From: Saccharina japonica
Taxonomy: Eukaryota; Sar; Phaeophyceae; Laminariales; Laminariaceae
DNA: 64,000 bases
Direction: 5' to 3'
Assembly (NCBI GenBank): GCA_008828725.1
Contig: MEHQ01003153.1
Coordinates: forward strand, 274,146-338,145
Shown one piece after another: positions 11,123-21,120 of this stretch. Each line of letters opens with the position of its first letter. Position 1 is the first letter of the stretch. The notes under the pieces were generated by a model. The model ran no database searches. It was not told where the DNA came from and saw nothing but the letters and a program-made list of their open reading frames with translations. The translations under genes were made by a program, and so were the position numbers.

Positions 11123-11217
11123 GGCCCTGCGCCTCCATACTGCCGCTGCTGTTGCTGCCGCTGCTGCTGCTGCTGCTGCTGCTGCCCGGCGCCCTCAAAA
11201 TAAAAGACCATCTCCAT
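9679..11217 (-). CDS. gag-like protein of element A, 512 aa
   Basis: Probable nucleocapsid-type structural protein that would coat element RNA in virus-like particles. From the ATG at 11217: poly-Gln and Gln-Gly-rich stretch at residues ~12-90. A zinc knuckle CERCGARGHMAAIC (CX2CX4HX4C) follows near residue 112. A second, damaged knuckle near 128 has its second Cys replaced by Phe. Next comes a charged helical stretch (~175-260), then an acidic Gln/Glu/Leu region. Three copies of an (F/Y)PFDPGK motif occupy the C-terminal third. The capsid-type domain present in the relative at 42066-44090 is missing, so the protein may work only with a helper. An upstream in-frame TTG at 11223 is ignored. 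The last ~90 residues are frame-shifted relative to the element B copy. Confidence 0.72.
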
Positions 11218-11299
11218 AGTCAATCCTCCAATACCACTCCCCCTCTCACACAGTATAGCACTCCAGCGGCCTCCGGGCCCGAAGCGATAACGATTATCG
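11218..11299 (-). other. leader / primer-binding region of element A
   Basis: Between the 5' LTR and the gag ATG. It contains the CGGGCCCGGAGG block and a GGAGTGCTATACTGTG stretch, both shared with 44121-44182 of element B. No standard TGG-starting tRNA-Met complement is obvious directly at the LTR edge. Confidence 0.5.
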
Positions 11300-11716
11300 T
11301 GTTTGTATAACCACTGTCAAACGTGCTCTGTGTAGCCACGTGCCTATACCGTGAGTCGTCAAGGAGAAGGTGGTAGATAATATACACTCGTGTCACCACG
11401 TACCAAATACACACCAGGTGAGCCAATACCGTTTTGTCAGAGGCCCATCATAAACACCACACACAGGAGGTAAGCCGCACCAGGTTTGTCACCGGCTGCA
11501 CCCCTCACACATATACGAGCAGTATCATTCTATCAAAGCCCGGGTCTCATCATCATTGTATCGCAGACTGCTCCCAGGAGGGAGACAGCAACCCACGCGA
11601 GGCATCATCTCAGATCATAATGCCTCGCCATACCATATAAACCCCAATCTCCGTAGACCAGTATGAAACCGCCACATATCGGGAAACCAGTATCGAGCAA
11701 CCGCATACCACAAACA
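11300..11716 (-). repeat. 5' LTR of element A
   Basis: 417 bp, direct copy of 6927-7341. As the 5' LTR it would hold the promoter. A TATA-like minus-strand GTTTATATGG lies near 11635, about 80 bp inside the LTR start. Confidence 0.92.
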
Positions 11717-11721
11717 CGCTC
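11717..11721. repeat. target site duplication (right)
   Basis: CGCTC, identical to 6922-6926. Confidence 0.9.
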
Positions 11722-11773
11722 AAATAAAATTTGTACTTCTCTGCATGCCTACTTACCTATTTGATGTAAAATA

Positions 11774-12583
11774 TCAAACAGAGTTCGCATTTTCACTGTT
11801 TTCGTCCCTATTGTACCTACTGATAATCAGAGGTACGTTCGTGTCGTCTACGTTCGAAAGCATGCTAGTCAAGCTTTCATAGATTCTCGTGGAGTTGTGG
11901 AAGTCAAACGTCGACTTCCCTTGCCTTACGCGGGCTTGAACGAGAAAGCAGAAAAAATTGCCATCAGCGCGAAAGGAAAGGTCCTTTTTCGTGTAAAGGT
12001 CCTGGAGTGATACTAAGAAGTCCTCGACTGTTCGGTATTGTACCATGTCTATAAACCCATGCACCCTCATCTGTTTGGTCATTTCCCTTCTATCATACTC
12101 ATCCTGCCCTGGAATCGAAATGTCCTTAGTCAATTGTAGCCTCCCCCCCCAGAACGCTCCTTGCTCGTCAATACCAGGCACTCTTACTTTGACTTTTCTC
12201 GGAAATCCGATGTACTCCCATGTTGCTGGTAGTTGATGGTCGTTGCTTTCCAGTTGACGTTGAGCTCGTAGCAGTTCCAGTTCCTGGCCTCGGTTGTTCA
12301 CTGGCATCCCGTTGTTGAAGTTGCGTAGGAGTTCTCGGTTCATTGCTCTCCTTGATGCTCTGAGCTGGCTCCTGCTGCGATGCCTGTTGTTGGCTTGGTT
12401 TGTGTTTATTATGATGATGATGATTTTCCTTGTTGATATGTTGATGTTGTAGATGTGGTTGTCTTGGTGCTTTGAGACGTTGTGGTGGTGGTTCTTGAGC
12501 CTTGATGCCTTTCCCCATATCGCCAAACAAGGTGTTGGACCATTGACTTGGTTATTTCGTTCCGAAAACATTCTCGGAATCAT
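11774..12583 (-). CDS. unknown 269-codon gene, partly two-frame
   Basis: I do not recognise the family. An ATG at 12583 opens a frame to a stop at 11774. The last ~170 codons look like a folded protein (residue runs such as LPATWEYIGFPRKVKVRVPG and GFIDMVQYRTVEDFLVSLQD). In the first ~90 codons the reading is poor (poly-Ile, His runs). The overlapping frame (12530-12168), rich in Gln, Pro, His and Ser, looks better there, suggesting two compensating indels or a true overlapping frame. Element A inserted 52 bp past its stop. Together with the LTR edge at 6500 it may be the gag-position gene of the older, split element. It could instead be a host or virus-derived gene. Confidence 0.45.
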   Translation of the reverse strand: MIPRMFSERNNQVNGPTPCLAIWGKASRLKNHHHNVSKHQDNHIYNINISTRKIIIIIINTNQANNRHRSRSQLRASRRAMNRELLRNFNNGMPVNNRGQELELLRAQRQLESNDHQLPATWEYIGFPRKVKVRVPGIDEQGAFWGGRLQLTKDISIPGQDEYDRREMTKQMRVHGFIDMVQYRTVEDFLVSLQDLYTKKDLSFRADGNFFCFLVQARVRQGKSTFDFHNSTRIYESLTSMLSNVDDTNVPLIISRYNRDENSENANSV

Positions 12584-12599
12584 CTTCTGCTGTTGTAGT

Positions 12600-13780
12600 G
12601 ATATAAAATCTATCTATTATATATAGTTTATCTGATGCCCAAAAAACAAAACTTTAAGCAAGTGATCTTTGATGCCCACTTTATCATAGCAACTTAGAGT
12701 GGAGCAAATGCAAACAAACAAAAAAATATTTTATTTGTCCCACACACGTTCAAAACTCACGCTTATCCCTACGCCGGCATGCCTGGCACCGTCTTCTTAC
12801 GTTGCAGGCTGGGATACGGTAGTACAACTCGTACGTGCGCCGTGCCTGTCGTCGTGGCCAAAGCGACTCGCGGCTGCTCTGCGTACGGGTATTGCAGCAG
12901 TGCGGTTGCTACTTTTAACCTTTGCTGACATTGTATCGTTCATCCTCGTTCTGGTCGTACTCGTATCGTATGTTACGTACGTGGCCTTCTGTCACCGTAC
13001 GCGACGAAAGCACCACTGCTTTAGAAACGGACGGGGTCTCTGAAGACCCCTAGATAACGCCGCCTCCTCCTACCTCTGCTAGTGTTCAAAGCCGTCCCGA
13101 GTTCGCGAAGCTTGGTCATGTCGCATGGCCTACTTACCAGGTACCACGGGTGGTCCTCGGGAAAACAAGCATACGTATTCCACCCCATACCAGGTACCAG
13201 GTACGAGCAGGTACCAGAGATCACCAACAACCATCCTCAAGTCAAGCACCGCCACCATTACCACACCACCAGCTGAGCACAAGCACCAGCAGAAACGTGT
13301 CGCTGGTGGTGGTGGTGGTGGTGGCTGTGTCTGCTTGTTTTGGTTTCTAAAACAAATCTCGATCACTCTGCGATGGCAAGAAATAGACGATTTTTGTGAA
13401 TGCGGCGCAATAAGGTGATACCAGGATACCAGGTATCATACCATCATACCAGGCTAGACGGTGCCGCGAGACACCATATAGTAGCTCTTCAACGACACAC
13501 CACGTACAGAGCCATGCCCAGGTGACGTGCTCACGTAATATCCTCGCGAGCCTGCATCATGCTGTAATCATGCTGTCTGTGCACGCACGTATATATATAC
13601 GTACATAAATATAACTTAGTCTTGTTGCGTATGTCTTCAAATGTATGCGTGTATGTTCCAATCTGTCTTGTCCGTTCACGGAACAGCAACGTACCGCCTT
13701 GCGGTTTTTCATTTTGCGCAATCCTCTGCTTTCCTCTGCTGTGCGGTGCTGTGCGACTTCTTCTCTTGAATTTTATTTCA
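12600..13780. other. intergenic with ACCAGGTA-type motifs
   Basis: No gene. Many copies of a CCAGGTAC/ATACCAGG motif cluster at 13135-13455, and a GGT triplet run lies at about 13303-13323. The same motif is scattered elsewhere in the window. Confidence 0.4.
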
Positions 13781-13782
13781 TT

Positions 13783-13870
13783 GTACGTGCATACAATGTG
13801 CCTGCTGTATAACGTACATACAATGTGCCTGCTGTACACGTACATACAATGTGCCTGCTGTCTATACGTA
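13783..13870. repeat. 26-27-bp tandem repeat, 3 copies
   Basis: GTACATACAATGTGCCTGCT recurs with ACAATGTG at 13793, 13820 and 13846 (27 then 26 bp apart). Confidence 0.85.
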
Positions 13871-14186
13871 AGCAGAGTATGCAGTATTTGTGCCCTGTTA
13901 TAGTTCTAACGAAAAACTCGGTATGCATGCATGCACGAGTCAAATGATCTTGATCATCAGCACAGCCACAGTCTCGCGAGGGATTTTGCAAGGCCCTTTC
14001 GCTATGACCGCGAGACAACCGACAACAACAAACAACGTGCTCTCAGGAACAGCCAGCCCCCCCCCCCCTGTCCCCCCTGGCCACATCTATTTCAAATATG
14101 TTTTCCATCAAACAACCCGCATTGATTCGGAGTCAAGCCCCTTCGTTTCTATTTCCTTAACCATTTGTACTCCTATTAAGAATCTT

Positions 14187-14971
14187 CCACAGATGCTCCG
14201 AGTATACTCCATACTCCGAGTGTACTCGGAGTATCGAGTATTTTTCGTACTCCGAGTACTGATAGTATTAGAGTACTGGTGGCCTAAATACTCGGAGTAC
14301 TTGGACTATGAACAGTACTGAAGGCCCAAATACTCCGAGTACTGGGAGTATGAGCAGTACTTATACTCGAGTATACAAGCAGTACTCGGAGTAAAAACAT
14401 CTACGTAAATTACTCGGAGTACTCCGAGTATCGAGAGTATTGGACACCGAAATACTGCGAGTGCACAAAGTACCTGAAGTATTTTACTCGAGAATACTCT
14501 AATATTACTCCGAGGTAATGGGAGCATCTGTGAATTGTGAAATGCTATAAACGCCAGTCACATGCTCCCAGAACCTGGGGAGAATGACGGCCGAGTCTTT
14601 CAAATGATGCAAAGATGCTCCTAACGCGCTTCACACTCCGAGTATACTCCGAGTGTCGAGTACATTTCGTACTCCGCGTACTTAGAGTATTAGAGTACTG
14701 GCGGCCTGAATACTCGGAGTACTTGGAGTATGAGCAGTACTGAAGCCCCAAATACTCGGAGTACACGGAAGGAGTATGCGCAGTATCGGACCCCGAAATA
14801 CTCGGAGTACAAGCAGTATCGAGAGTGTTCATACCCAAAATACTCCGAGTACGAGCAGATTATCCCGGAGTATTGAACCCCGAAATACTCCGAGTACACG
14901 AAGTACCTGAAGTATGCTTTCTCCAATACTCCTTACTTTACTTCAAGGTACTCGGAGCATCTGTGGAATCT
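14187..14971. mobile_element. TIR-bounded array of TACTCGGAGTA units
   Basis: The outer ends are a perfect 20-bp inverted repeat: TTCCACAGATGCTCCGAGTA at 14187 and its complement ending at 14971. Inside are two similar blocks (14187-14540 and about 14600-14971), each opening with ACTCCGAGTATACTCC and closing with CCTGAAGTA then AGCATCTGTG. They are made of 42-46-bp units (AATACTCSGAGTAC starts at 14709, 14751, 14797, 14839 and 14884) with a palindromic TACTCGGAGTA core. The structure resembles foldback elements built from short subrepeats. A third, more diverged copy is at 32431-32965. No coding sequence and no clear target duplication. Confidence 0.65.
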
Positions 14972-15079
14972 TCGTCGTCAATTTCTTTCCAATTTTATTC
15001 CTATTATTTTTTATTTGAGCCTCTATCATCTTTACTACTTGCTTCAATGGCCCTACCGCCGTGGGGGCGGGAGGGCCTC

Positions 15080-15829
15080 TTATTCCCTAGTATCATATGT
15101 TCTTCCGATCAAGTTTTCGTATCTTGCCGCATAGCAAATTGAATGGTGGCCGAACACAAAATTCGTGAGTATGTCACTCAGTTGATTGCTGCTTGAAACG
15201 TGATCAACTATTAGCAGTCCGTCCTTGATCCAGTCCCTGAGAGCGGCGAATCTGATGGCGATGTGCTTGCTTCGATTGGAGTAGCTACTGTTCGCTGCTA
15301 AATGAAGAGCTCCTCGGTTGTCTGACATGATGTCGAAGCTCCTGACGTTCGTCCATCCCAGTTATCCGAGAAGTCCCGATAGGTAAATCCCTTGCTTTGC
15401 CCAGGTAGACAAAGCTATTAATTCAGCTTCGCTACTACTTTGTGCAGATATCTTCTGCAGTTGGCTTGAGAAATGAACCAACCCTCCAGCTATGAAAAAT
15501 AGACATCCAGATATGGATCGCATCTTGTCTGGGTCTCCTTGTCCGTATGGATCCTCGCAGTATCCAAACAAGCTGCCTGCCCGCTTGTAAACAATTGGCA
15601 TACTTGGCATTCCTTGAAGATAGCGTAGCATCCTTTTCACTGAAGCCATGTAAATGTTGGTCGGTTTTGACACATGTCGCGCTGCTTGCATTGTGCTGAA
15701 CGTAATGTCGAATCTTGTGCAATGCGTCAGAAATATCAGACTTCCGACTATGGCTTGATATTCCTTCGTCGCAATCTCATCTAGTAGCGTGCTTCCTTCA
15801 GGTTGCGATGCATCATCGTAGATCTGTCA
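15080..15829 (-). pseudogene. Ty1/copia reverse transcriptase-RNase H fragment
   Basis: Minus-strand reading enters at the end of the RT domain (EYQAIVGSLIFLTHCTRFDI) and continues into the connection and RNase H domain: SVKRMLRYLQGM, RSISGCLFFIAGG, SSSEAELIALSTWAKQGIYL, then KHIAIRFAALRDWI and NQLSDILTNF. These are signature copia blocks. One in-frame TAA at about 15359-15361 interrupts an otherwise continuous frame, and the rest of the polyprotein is missing upstream, so it is a dead fragment. Its upstream end runs straight into an unrelated LTR scrap at AGATCTAC. Confidence 0.85.
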
Positions 15830-15871
15830 ACATCAGAACAATAGACAGTTGTTCTATCGTGCATTCTAGTA
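15818..15871 (-). repeat. LTR scrap shared with 6447-6500
   Basis: 54 bp nearly identical to the LTR edge at 6447-6500, but without the polypurine tract and in the wrong position relative to the copia fragment. It overlaps the fragment by about 12 bp, implying a fusion at short homology. Confidence 0.55.
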
Positions 15872-15889
15872 CAAAGCCACCCACCCGCC

Positions 15890-17560
15890 TCTCGGGAACC
15901 ATGGACAGCAGGCGGTAGTCAGCACACGACCAGCAAGCAGAGCCTCCCATGCACCCACCAGTCTATATATACTACGAGGACACAACGCGTCTACCTTCGC
16001 TCACAGACGGGTTCAAGGTGCATACGGTAAACACGTTGAGCGTCGGAAGGTTACACCGCTTCCGGGAGAGATGCACCCAAATTGTTTTTACACGGGCAAT
16101 ATGGCGCCTTTGCCAACCCTTTACCGGACAACGGTTTGTTTTTAAATATTTTGTTTCGTTTTTCGTCAATGTTTTGGTCGTCTATTTTGTTCTGCATATC
16201 TGGGCCTTAAGATACCCCGAATCCCTGGTGAAAACAACACGGAAATATAGCACCCTTTGTCAACGGGTAAACAGGGGCTCGCAAAACACGTGCGCAAGCT
16301 CTCAGGAGGATATATCTCCCAGAAATAGCGGGGAGATTTGGGGTTTTGTGCTGAACGAATGCGAGTTGTACGCTTTTGCATCGGAATTGCTTAGATGCAG
16401 TACCTAGTCAACTGTTTGGTGTTCAATCTCACTTAACCAGTGCCCTACACGGTCAATTCTTAGATTTTTCGAGCGAACCGTTTTTGCAGACATGCCTTGG
16501 ACTGCTGGCTCGTTCCTAAAAAACAGACAAAAAATAAATTGCTCCCTACGGGAACCCCTTGCTTTCGCTGACCTTGTTCAAGGGTCGTGGTTGGTCGAGA
16601 CACGTTTCCACTTCTAGAATCAGCTCTACGACATCAACTAAAAACCGGCTATGTTATCCTTTTCCGCGGTGTTTATGGCAGTCAGTACATTGTACAGAGT
16701 ATGTGACATTCGAGTAGATATATATTGCATGCGGCATTTGTGGCTGACATACGCTACTCGTAGGGCGTTTACCTTGCACCAGGTCGTACCTGTCATGTGC
16801 TCGTGGACCCCCTGGGCATGAAACATCAGCAGACGGCGTCGTCTGCAGTACGCACGCCACAAGCAAGATGACTCGCTGCCACCACGGTATATCCAACATC
16901 CAACGATGGGACAAAACACGCCCACGTGTCGTGTACAAACCGAGCGACTTATCACCTGGAAACATCGGCAAGGGCGACGTCCAGTCAGCCAACGACGAGA
17001 AAACAGATTCACCCAACCCAGTCAACTCGCCCATTTACCATGCACGAAACCGCCGACACCCGCCTCGAAATGATCGGCAGTCGATGTCTCGCCCGCACCC
17101 GGCTAGCGGGAAGACTCGTCCACAGGACACAGACACAACCATGAACATGGTGACACATCACGCCCATTTACCATGTACACACCCCTGCCCTCGCACTTGA
17201 GAGTCATAGCCAAAGGTCACGTTTATTCAGCACGCGACAATGAAGCATGTTTATCCCCACTACACATCACTCAACAGCTAACATGGTAACACAACACACC
17301 CCACCTCCCGGGTACTAACCGACCCACCCACCCACCACGACTCGGGAAACACCGGCTGGTTACGTGTAGTCAGCGCACGAGCAGGGGGCACACTAACCCC
17401 AACCGGTCAGCAATCAATTGAAGAATACAACACGGCCACCGCCCGTGTACAAACCCACCACCTTCCCACACGGAAAACACCGACAGGCCACGTCCGTAGC
17501 CATCACCCGACAAGCAAAAAGCTTCATCCCTACGACAGTAAACAACACGCCTGCCCGTCA
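15890..17560. repeat. degenerate ~130-bp repeat region
   Basis: A motif of the form GGAAaCAYCGGC...ACGT..AGTCAGC..ACGA recurs near 15896, 16957, 17345 and 17477, with spacings of about 388 and 132 that suggest a ~130-bp unit. YRTGTACRAACC-type blocks recur between them. About 16140-16900 is largely unique. Reading frames here carry no known domain. Confidence 0.4.
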
Positions 17561-17589
17561 TGTACGAACACCAACCAACTCTTAGTCTG

Positions 17590-17612
17590 GGGTATGTATG
17601 TATGTATGTATA
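17590..17612. repeat. (GTAT)n microsatellite
   Basis: Five GTAT units next to a TACCACGC motif. Confidence 0.8.
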
Positions 17613-18822
17613 CCACGCGTATTTTTACGCACCAGTGTTAGAAAGTACTTTTACGCACCAGTGTGTCGATGATCTGTCCCTGTGGAGAGAGATGGTAGAG
17701 GTGGCACCGAAGTGTCTGTCAAGATCACTGGTGAAGACGAAGAAATGTCATGGTTTAAAAAGGCGCTTATGTGGCCATATTGGAAAGACGACCGATCTGA
17801 GAGACCAAGATAATAGGAGACGAAAATAAGAGAAGAATTGAGACGAGAGGAGTAGAGGAATGGTGCAGAGTAGAGGAGTAGAGTGATCGAGGTGGACGAT
17901 GCCTGCACCTCATCATATCGGTAAAACGCCCATGCTACGGACAGGTATACTCTACCGTAATCTGTACTCGTCCCTATAATGCTCTCTACAGCGTTATAGT
18001 AACGTTCTAGCAACGTTCTCAGCATCGTTCCTGATGAAGATGCGTTGGACATACAGATAGAAAGTACTACAAGTATGACAAACTCGTAATTTATCCGCGT
18101 ATTGAATTTGCTTATATATCTAAACTAAGATGCTCATAAACTCGTATATATATATGTGCGTAATGACTGTACATCACAATTGATACATTGGGATCTCAAC
18201 GTCCGTATGCCAACAACCAGACCCTATACTGACACCATTAATGAATTCACACAGCTGTATTCATAGCTCAAGAAATCAGAGCGCGGGTGAAGAGACACAC
18301 CGTATTTAAGACGAAAATGTCTCGAGACAACATCTACCACAAATGTATCTACTGCGACAGAGGAAACCATGTTTTTTCTGGGAGGGGGCATATTAGGAGC
18401 TCTATAACTCGTCCCATACCAGATTCTGGAGGAAAATATAAAAGGAATACGTATAATACCCGATGGACAATGCCATGGCCCAAGTACGAAAATCGAAAAC
18501 ATTTTGCAACAAAATCAATGAAATTCCGACGATGGACCGGAATTTAGCAAATGTTTCAGCCGAAAATAATTAGAGTGTTTGCGATATAAGTAAACCAAAT
18601 ATATACTTTCCTTCCGCTCAAAAAAGTAAATTCCCCTCCCCTCCTGGTTTTGGTGTGTTTGCGATAGAGGTAAAAACAAAATCCTGCAGGCGACGCCTCC
18701 CAAGATGATAAGGGAAGTGGGGTGAGGCAATGCTGCAAACCAAACAAACAACGAAACAGGAAAACAAAAAGTAGCGTATACGAGAGGAACGGCAGCCCAG
18801 CAACGGTGGAGGCGGCAAGGGT
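17613..18822. other. intergenic, no gene seen
   Basis: Anonymous sequence. A short direct duplication of GTGTTTGCGATA followed by a GTAAA-type stretch occurs at about 18573 and 18653, and ACGCACCAGTGT is repeated near 17630 and 17653. Confidence 0.35.
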
Positions 18823-18904
18823 ATGACCGCAGTGCCGCAGCTGCTATCCCACGACCGCAAGCAGCAGCACCGGTGGCTGCAGCTACGTGGCGGCAGCCTC
18901 AGCA

Positions 18905-18912
18905 GCGGCGGC

Positions 18913-18948
<36 letters not shown>

Positions 18949-18957
18949 GCAGCAGAA
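18905..18957 (+). repeat. CAG triplet array
   Basis: About 12 uninterrupted CAG units follow GCGGCGG. An ATG-started 103-codon frame (18823-19134) and a longer GTG-started frame run through it as poly-Ser or poly-Gln. Neither shows a known domain, so I do not call a gene. Confidence 0.85.
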
Positions 18958-19134
18958 GCAACAGCTTCCGTTTTTGCCTTTTTCGATTTTGCGCCCGACT
19001 ATTCTTGTCGTCGTGTGCTCCTGCTGCTGCCTGCGACCAACGCGCGACACCGAACCGGCACGCTCCGCTCCAAGCCCGCCCGGCGCCCGACATATATAGA
19101 CCGTGGCGGCGCGCCGCCGCTGCTGCTATTATAG

Positions 19135-20470
19135 TGTTGCTATTAATAGTGATGCTACCGCAGTGTGGTGAAATTGAAATGATACACGACGATCTGTCAT
19201 CCTGTCGCGCTCTACGAGCAAGGCGGTACGAATACGTCTCCATACGAGTACGACTCGTACGAGTAACGAGGATAGTTCTTCTGAACAGCGCATCCTCCAC
19301 GACACCAAGCCGGCGAGAGCGTACCGTAGCGGGCCGCCAGCAGTCCGCCGGCGCCCCGTTAGCAAAATCCAGCAGCGCTTGTCCGTATCATACTGTAGCT
19401 ACACCTCTCGAGCCTCTGTGCTCCCACCGGTTGTTGTGTTGTGTAGAGCAAGCAGCAATGTTGTGGCCTATGGGAGACAACTCCCATAATTTGTGGCGTT
19501 CTGCGTCGGTAGAATGCTCGGTGCGTGTAGGCCAATCAAACTGAGAGACAAAAGTTACCGTAACTTTTGATCAAAAACGTAGTAATTTGTTTGCCGTTTT
19601 TAAAAAAAAATACCTCAAGTCCTCCCTTCGGCAGATTTTTTAGAGAAGTAAAAGTAAAAAAAACGAAAAACGCAAAAACACTCCATTGATACCTCAGTCG
19701 CCGCACGTGCTGAACCGACCATTGTACGGAGCATGCCGTCTACACTGCGAGCTAGATGCACTGGATGAAGCTGAACCACTGGATACAAGGGACAGACGAT
19801 TATATCTACACCGTATATAATAGTACAAACGAATGGTGGAAATATCAGCAAAGTAATGCCGCTCCAGGCCGGCGATCTATTTATTCCGCGCTTCCACCGT
19901 CCGTTGGTGTGCGGACTAAACGACGTATCCACGCATCACAACGTTGGTTGGTGCAAATATCATCCATTACGATTACAGATGTAAACAAATACCTGGTAGT
20001 GTATAGCGGTAGGATCTCTGTCTAGGTTTGCCCAACCAACTACCTGAGCCTGTCATCTCTCCCCTGTCATTTCTTCTCGCTCTCCACCTGTTGCGTAATA
20101 GTTGAATTGTCCACGAGCGCGTACACCAGGAGGCCGGTGACAACAACCTTCTGGCCGCTTTCCATGTTGGGCACGAATGCTGTGCGTGCGTCCGCCCATA
20201 ATATTACAGAATATTCGGTTTTATGTCAGACAACGCAGTAGTAAAATAAATATTTGTTGAAACACATACGATAGTATATTATAGGTCTAGGGGTAGTTGG
20301 GATTAGACGATTAATTACTTGGGGATACAGGGGTAGGGGAGAATGAAAAAATCAAATACTGGCTTCAATTGAGCTAGTTAGTGTGGCCACCCACCAGATA
20401 TAGGATACAAAAAATAAGTCATACTATTTCACGACATAACATAGTTTTCACCGTACGATGAACGATACAT
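19135..20470. other. intergenic with small ATG frame and palindrome
   Basis: AAAAGTTACCGTAACTTTT at 19549-19567 is a perfect 9-bp-arm palindrome. An 89-codon ATG frame at 19756-20025 has no recognisable feature. Nothing else is supported. Confidence 0.35.
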
Positions 20471-21120
20471 TCACAACAACAAAAAAACAAAAAATGTATG
20501 ATCGAGGACTTCGTCGAAACACTCATCCATGCTTGCAAGCGGTGTGTGATAATTCGACCCTGACCGCGTCCTACAGGGTTTGTAAGTGAACATGACTCGT
20601 TCCATTATGGGAATTTTTCCTTCAGGGTAAACGTGTTCCTGGCCGGTTGAGCAATTCCAGTGAGCCACAACGTACGAGACTGTAATCTATTTATTTTAGG
20701 ACCACGTAGCGCACGGAAATGGCGTTCGGATGGCCTACAAACGTATGTTCGAGCTCAATTTGTTTGGGACGAGATATTGATCGAGTTCTTCTTCATGTGA
20801 GAAGCTAATAAAATAATAAGGTACCAGCCCTTCAGGGTCGTGGAACTTGCACACAAATGACCTCATGACCGATAGGATTATCCGTCGGAGGGAGACATAA
20901 ACGACAGGGAAAAATAGCGCACACACGTGTTATGTCTAGTATTGTCGAAAGTGAGTCTGTTCGTTCCAGGACGAGTATCCGTGTCAGTACGCTGGGTAAA
21001 CATCAAGTTTCCCGTTGCCTGCTGTACAGAAATTCTGCGTCCATCTCATAAAGTATGTGGGGTGATTGAAGCGTAAATATCTTTGGTTTTTCGTCTTCAG
21101 GCAGGTGTACACTACTAAAA
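20471..21120 (-). pseudogene. degenerate coding stretch, unknown family
   Basis: I do not recognise the protein. On the minus strand, protein-like segments occur in shifting frames: a DEKPKIFTLQSPHILYEMD-like piece near 21090-20990, an MRSFVCKFHDPEGLVPYYF piece at ~20870-20740, and a GQEHVYPEGKIPIMERVMF piece at ~20660-20500. The last ends in a DECFDEVLDHT motif that matches the dispersed SFDEIL repeat. Frame changes and stops between the pieces indicate decay, unless introns explain them. Confidence 0.3.

Larger units (their letters stand above)
6927..11716 (-). mobile_element. element A: gag-only Ty1/copia-type LTR retrotransposon
   Basis: A complete 4.79-kb element: LTRs of 415 and 417 bp in direct orientation, both starting TGTTTGT and ending ACAAACA, flanked by CGCTC duplications. 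It is transcribed leftwards: 5' LTR 11716-11300, gag-like gene 11217-9679, a long non-coding section with RNase H scraps, polypurine tract, 3' LTR. There is no integrase or reverse transcriptase, so it is non-autonomous and resembles the TR-GAG class. LTR similarity is high, with a few indels, implying fairly recent insertion. A related, inverted, rearranged copy (element B) lies at about 42.1-48.3 kb. Confidence 0.9.

Noticed and set aside
9916..11310. 464-codon plus-strand frame opposite the element A gag gene
   Set aside because: It is the shadow of the minus-strand gag gene, whose zinc knuckle and relatives are on the minus strand; the plus reading is Leu/Arg/Pro-rich CTG-repeat artefact.
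18873..19544. 223-codon poly-Gln frame
   Set aside because: No ATG at the start (GTG only), openness partly due to the CAG array, no recognisable domain.
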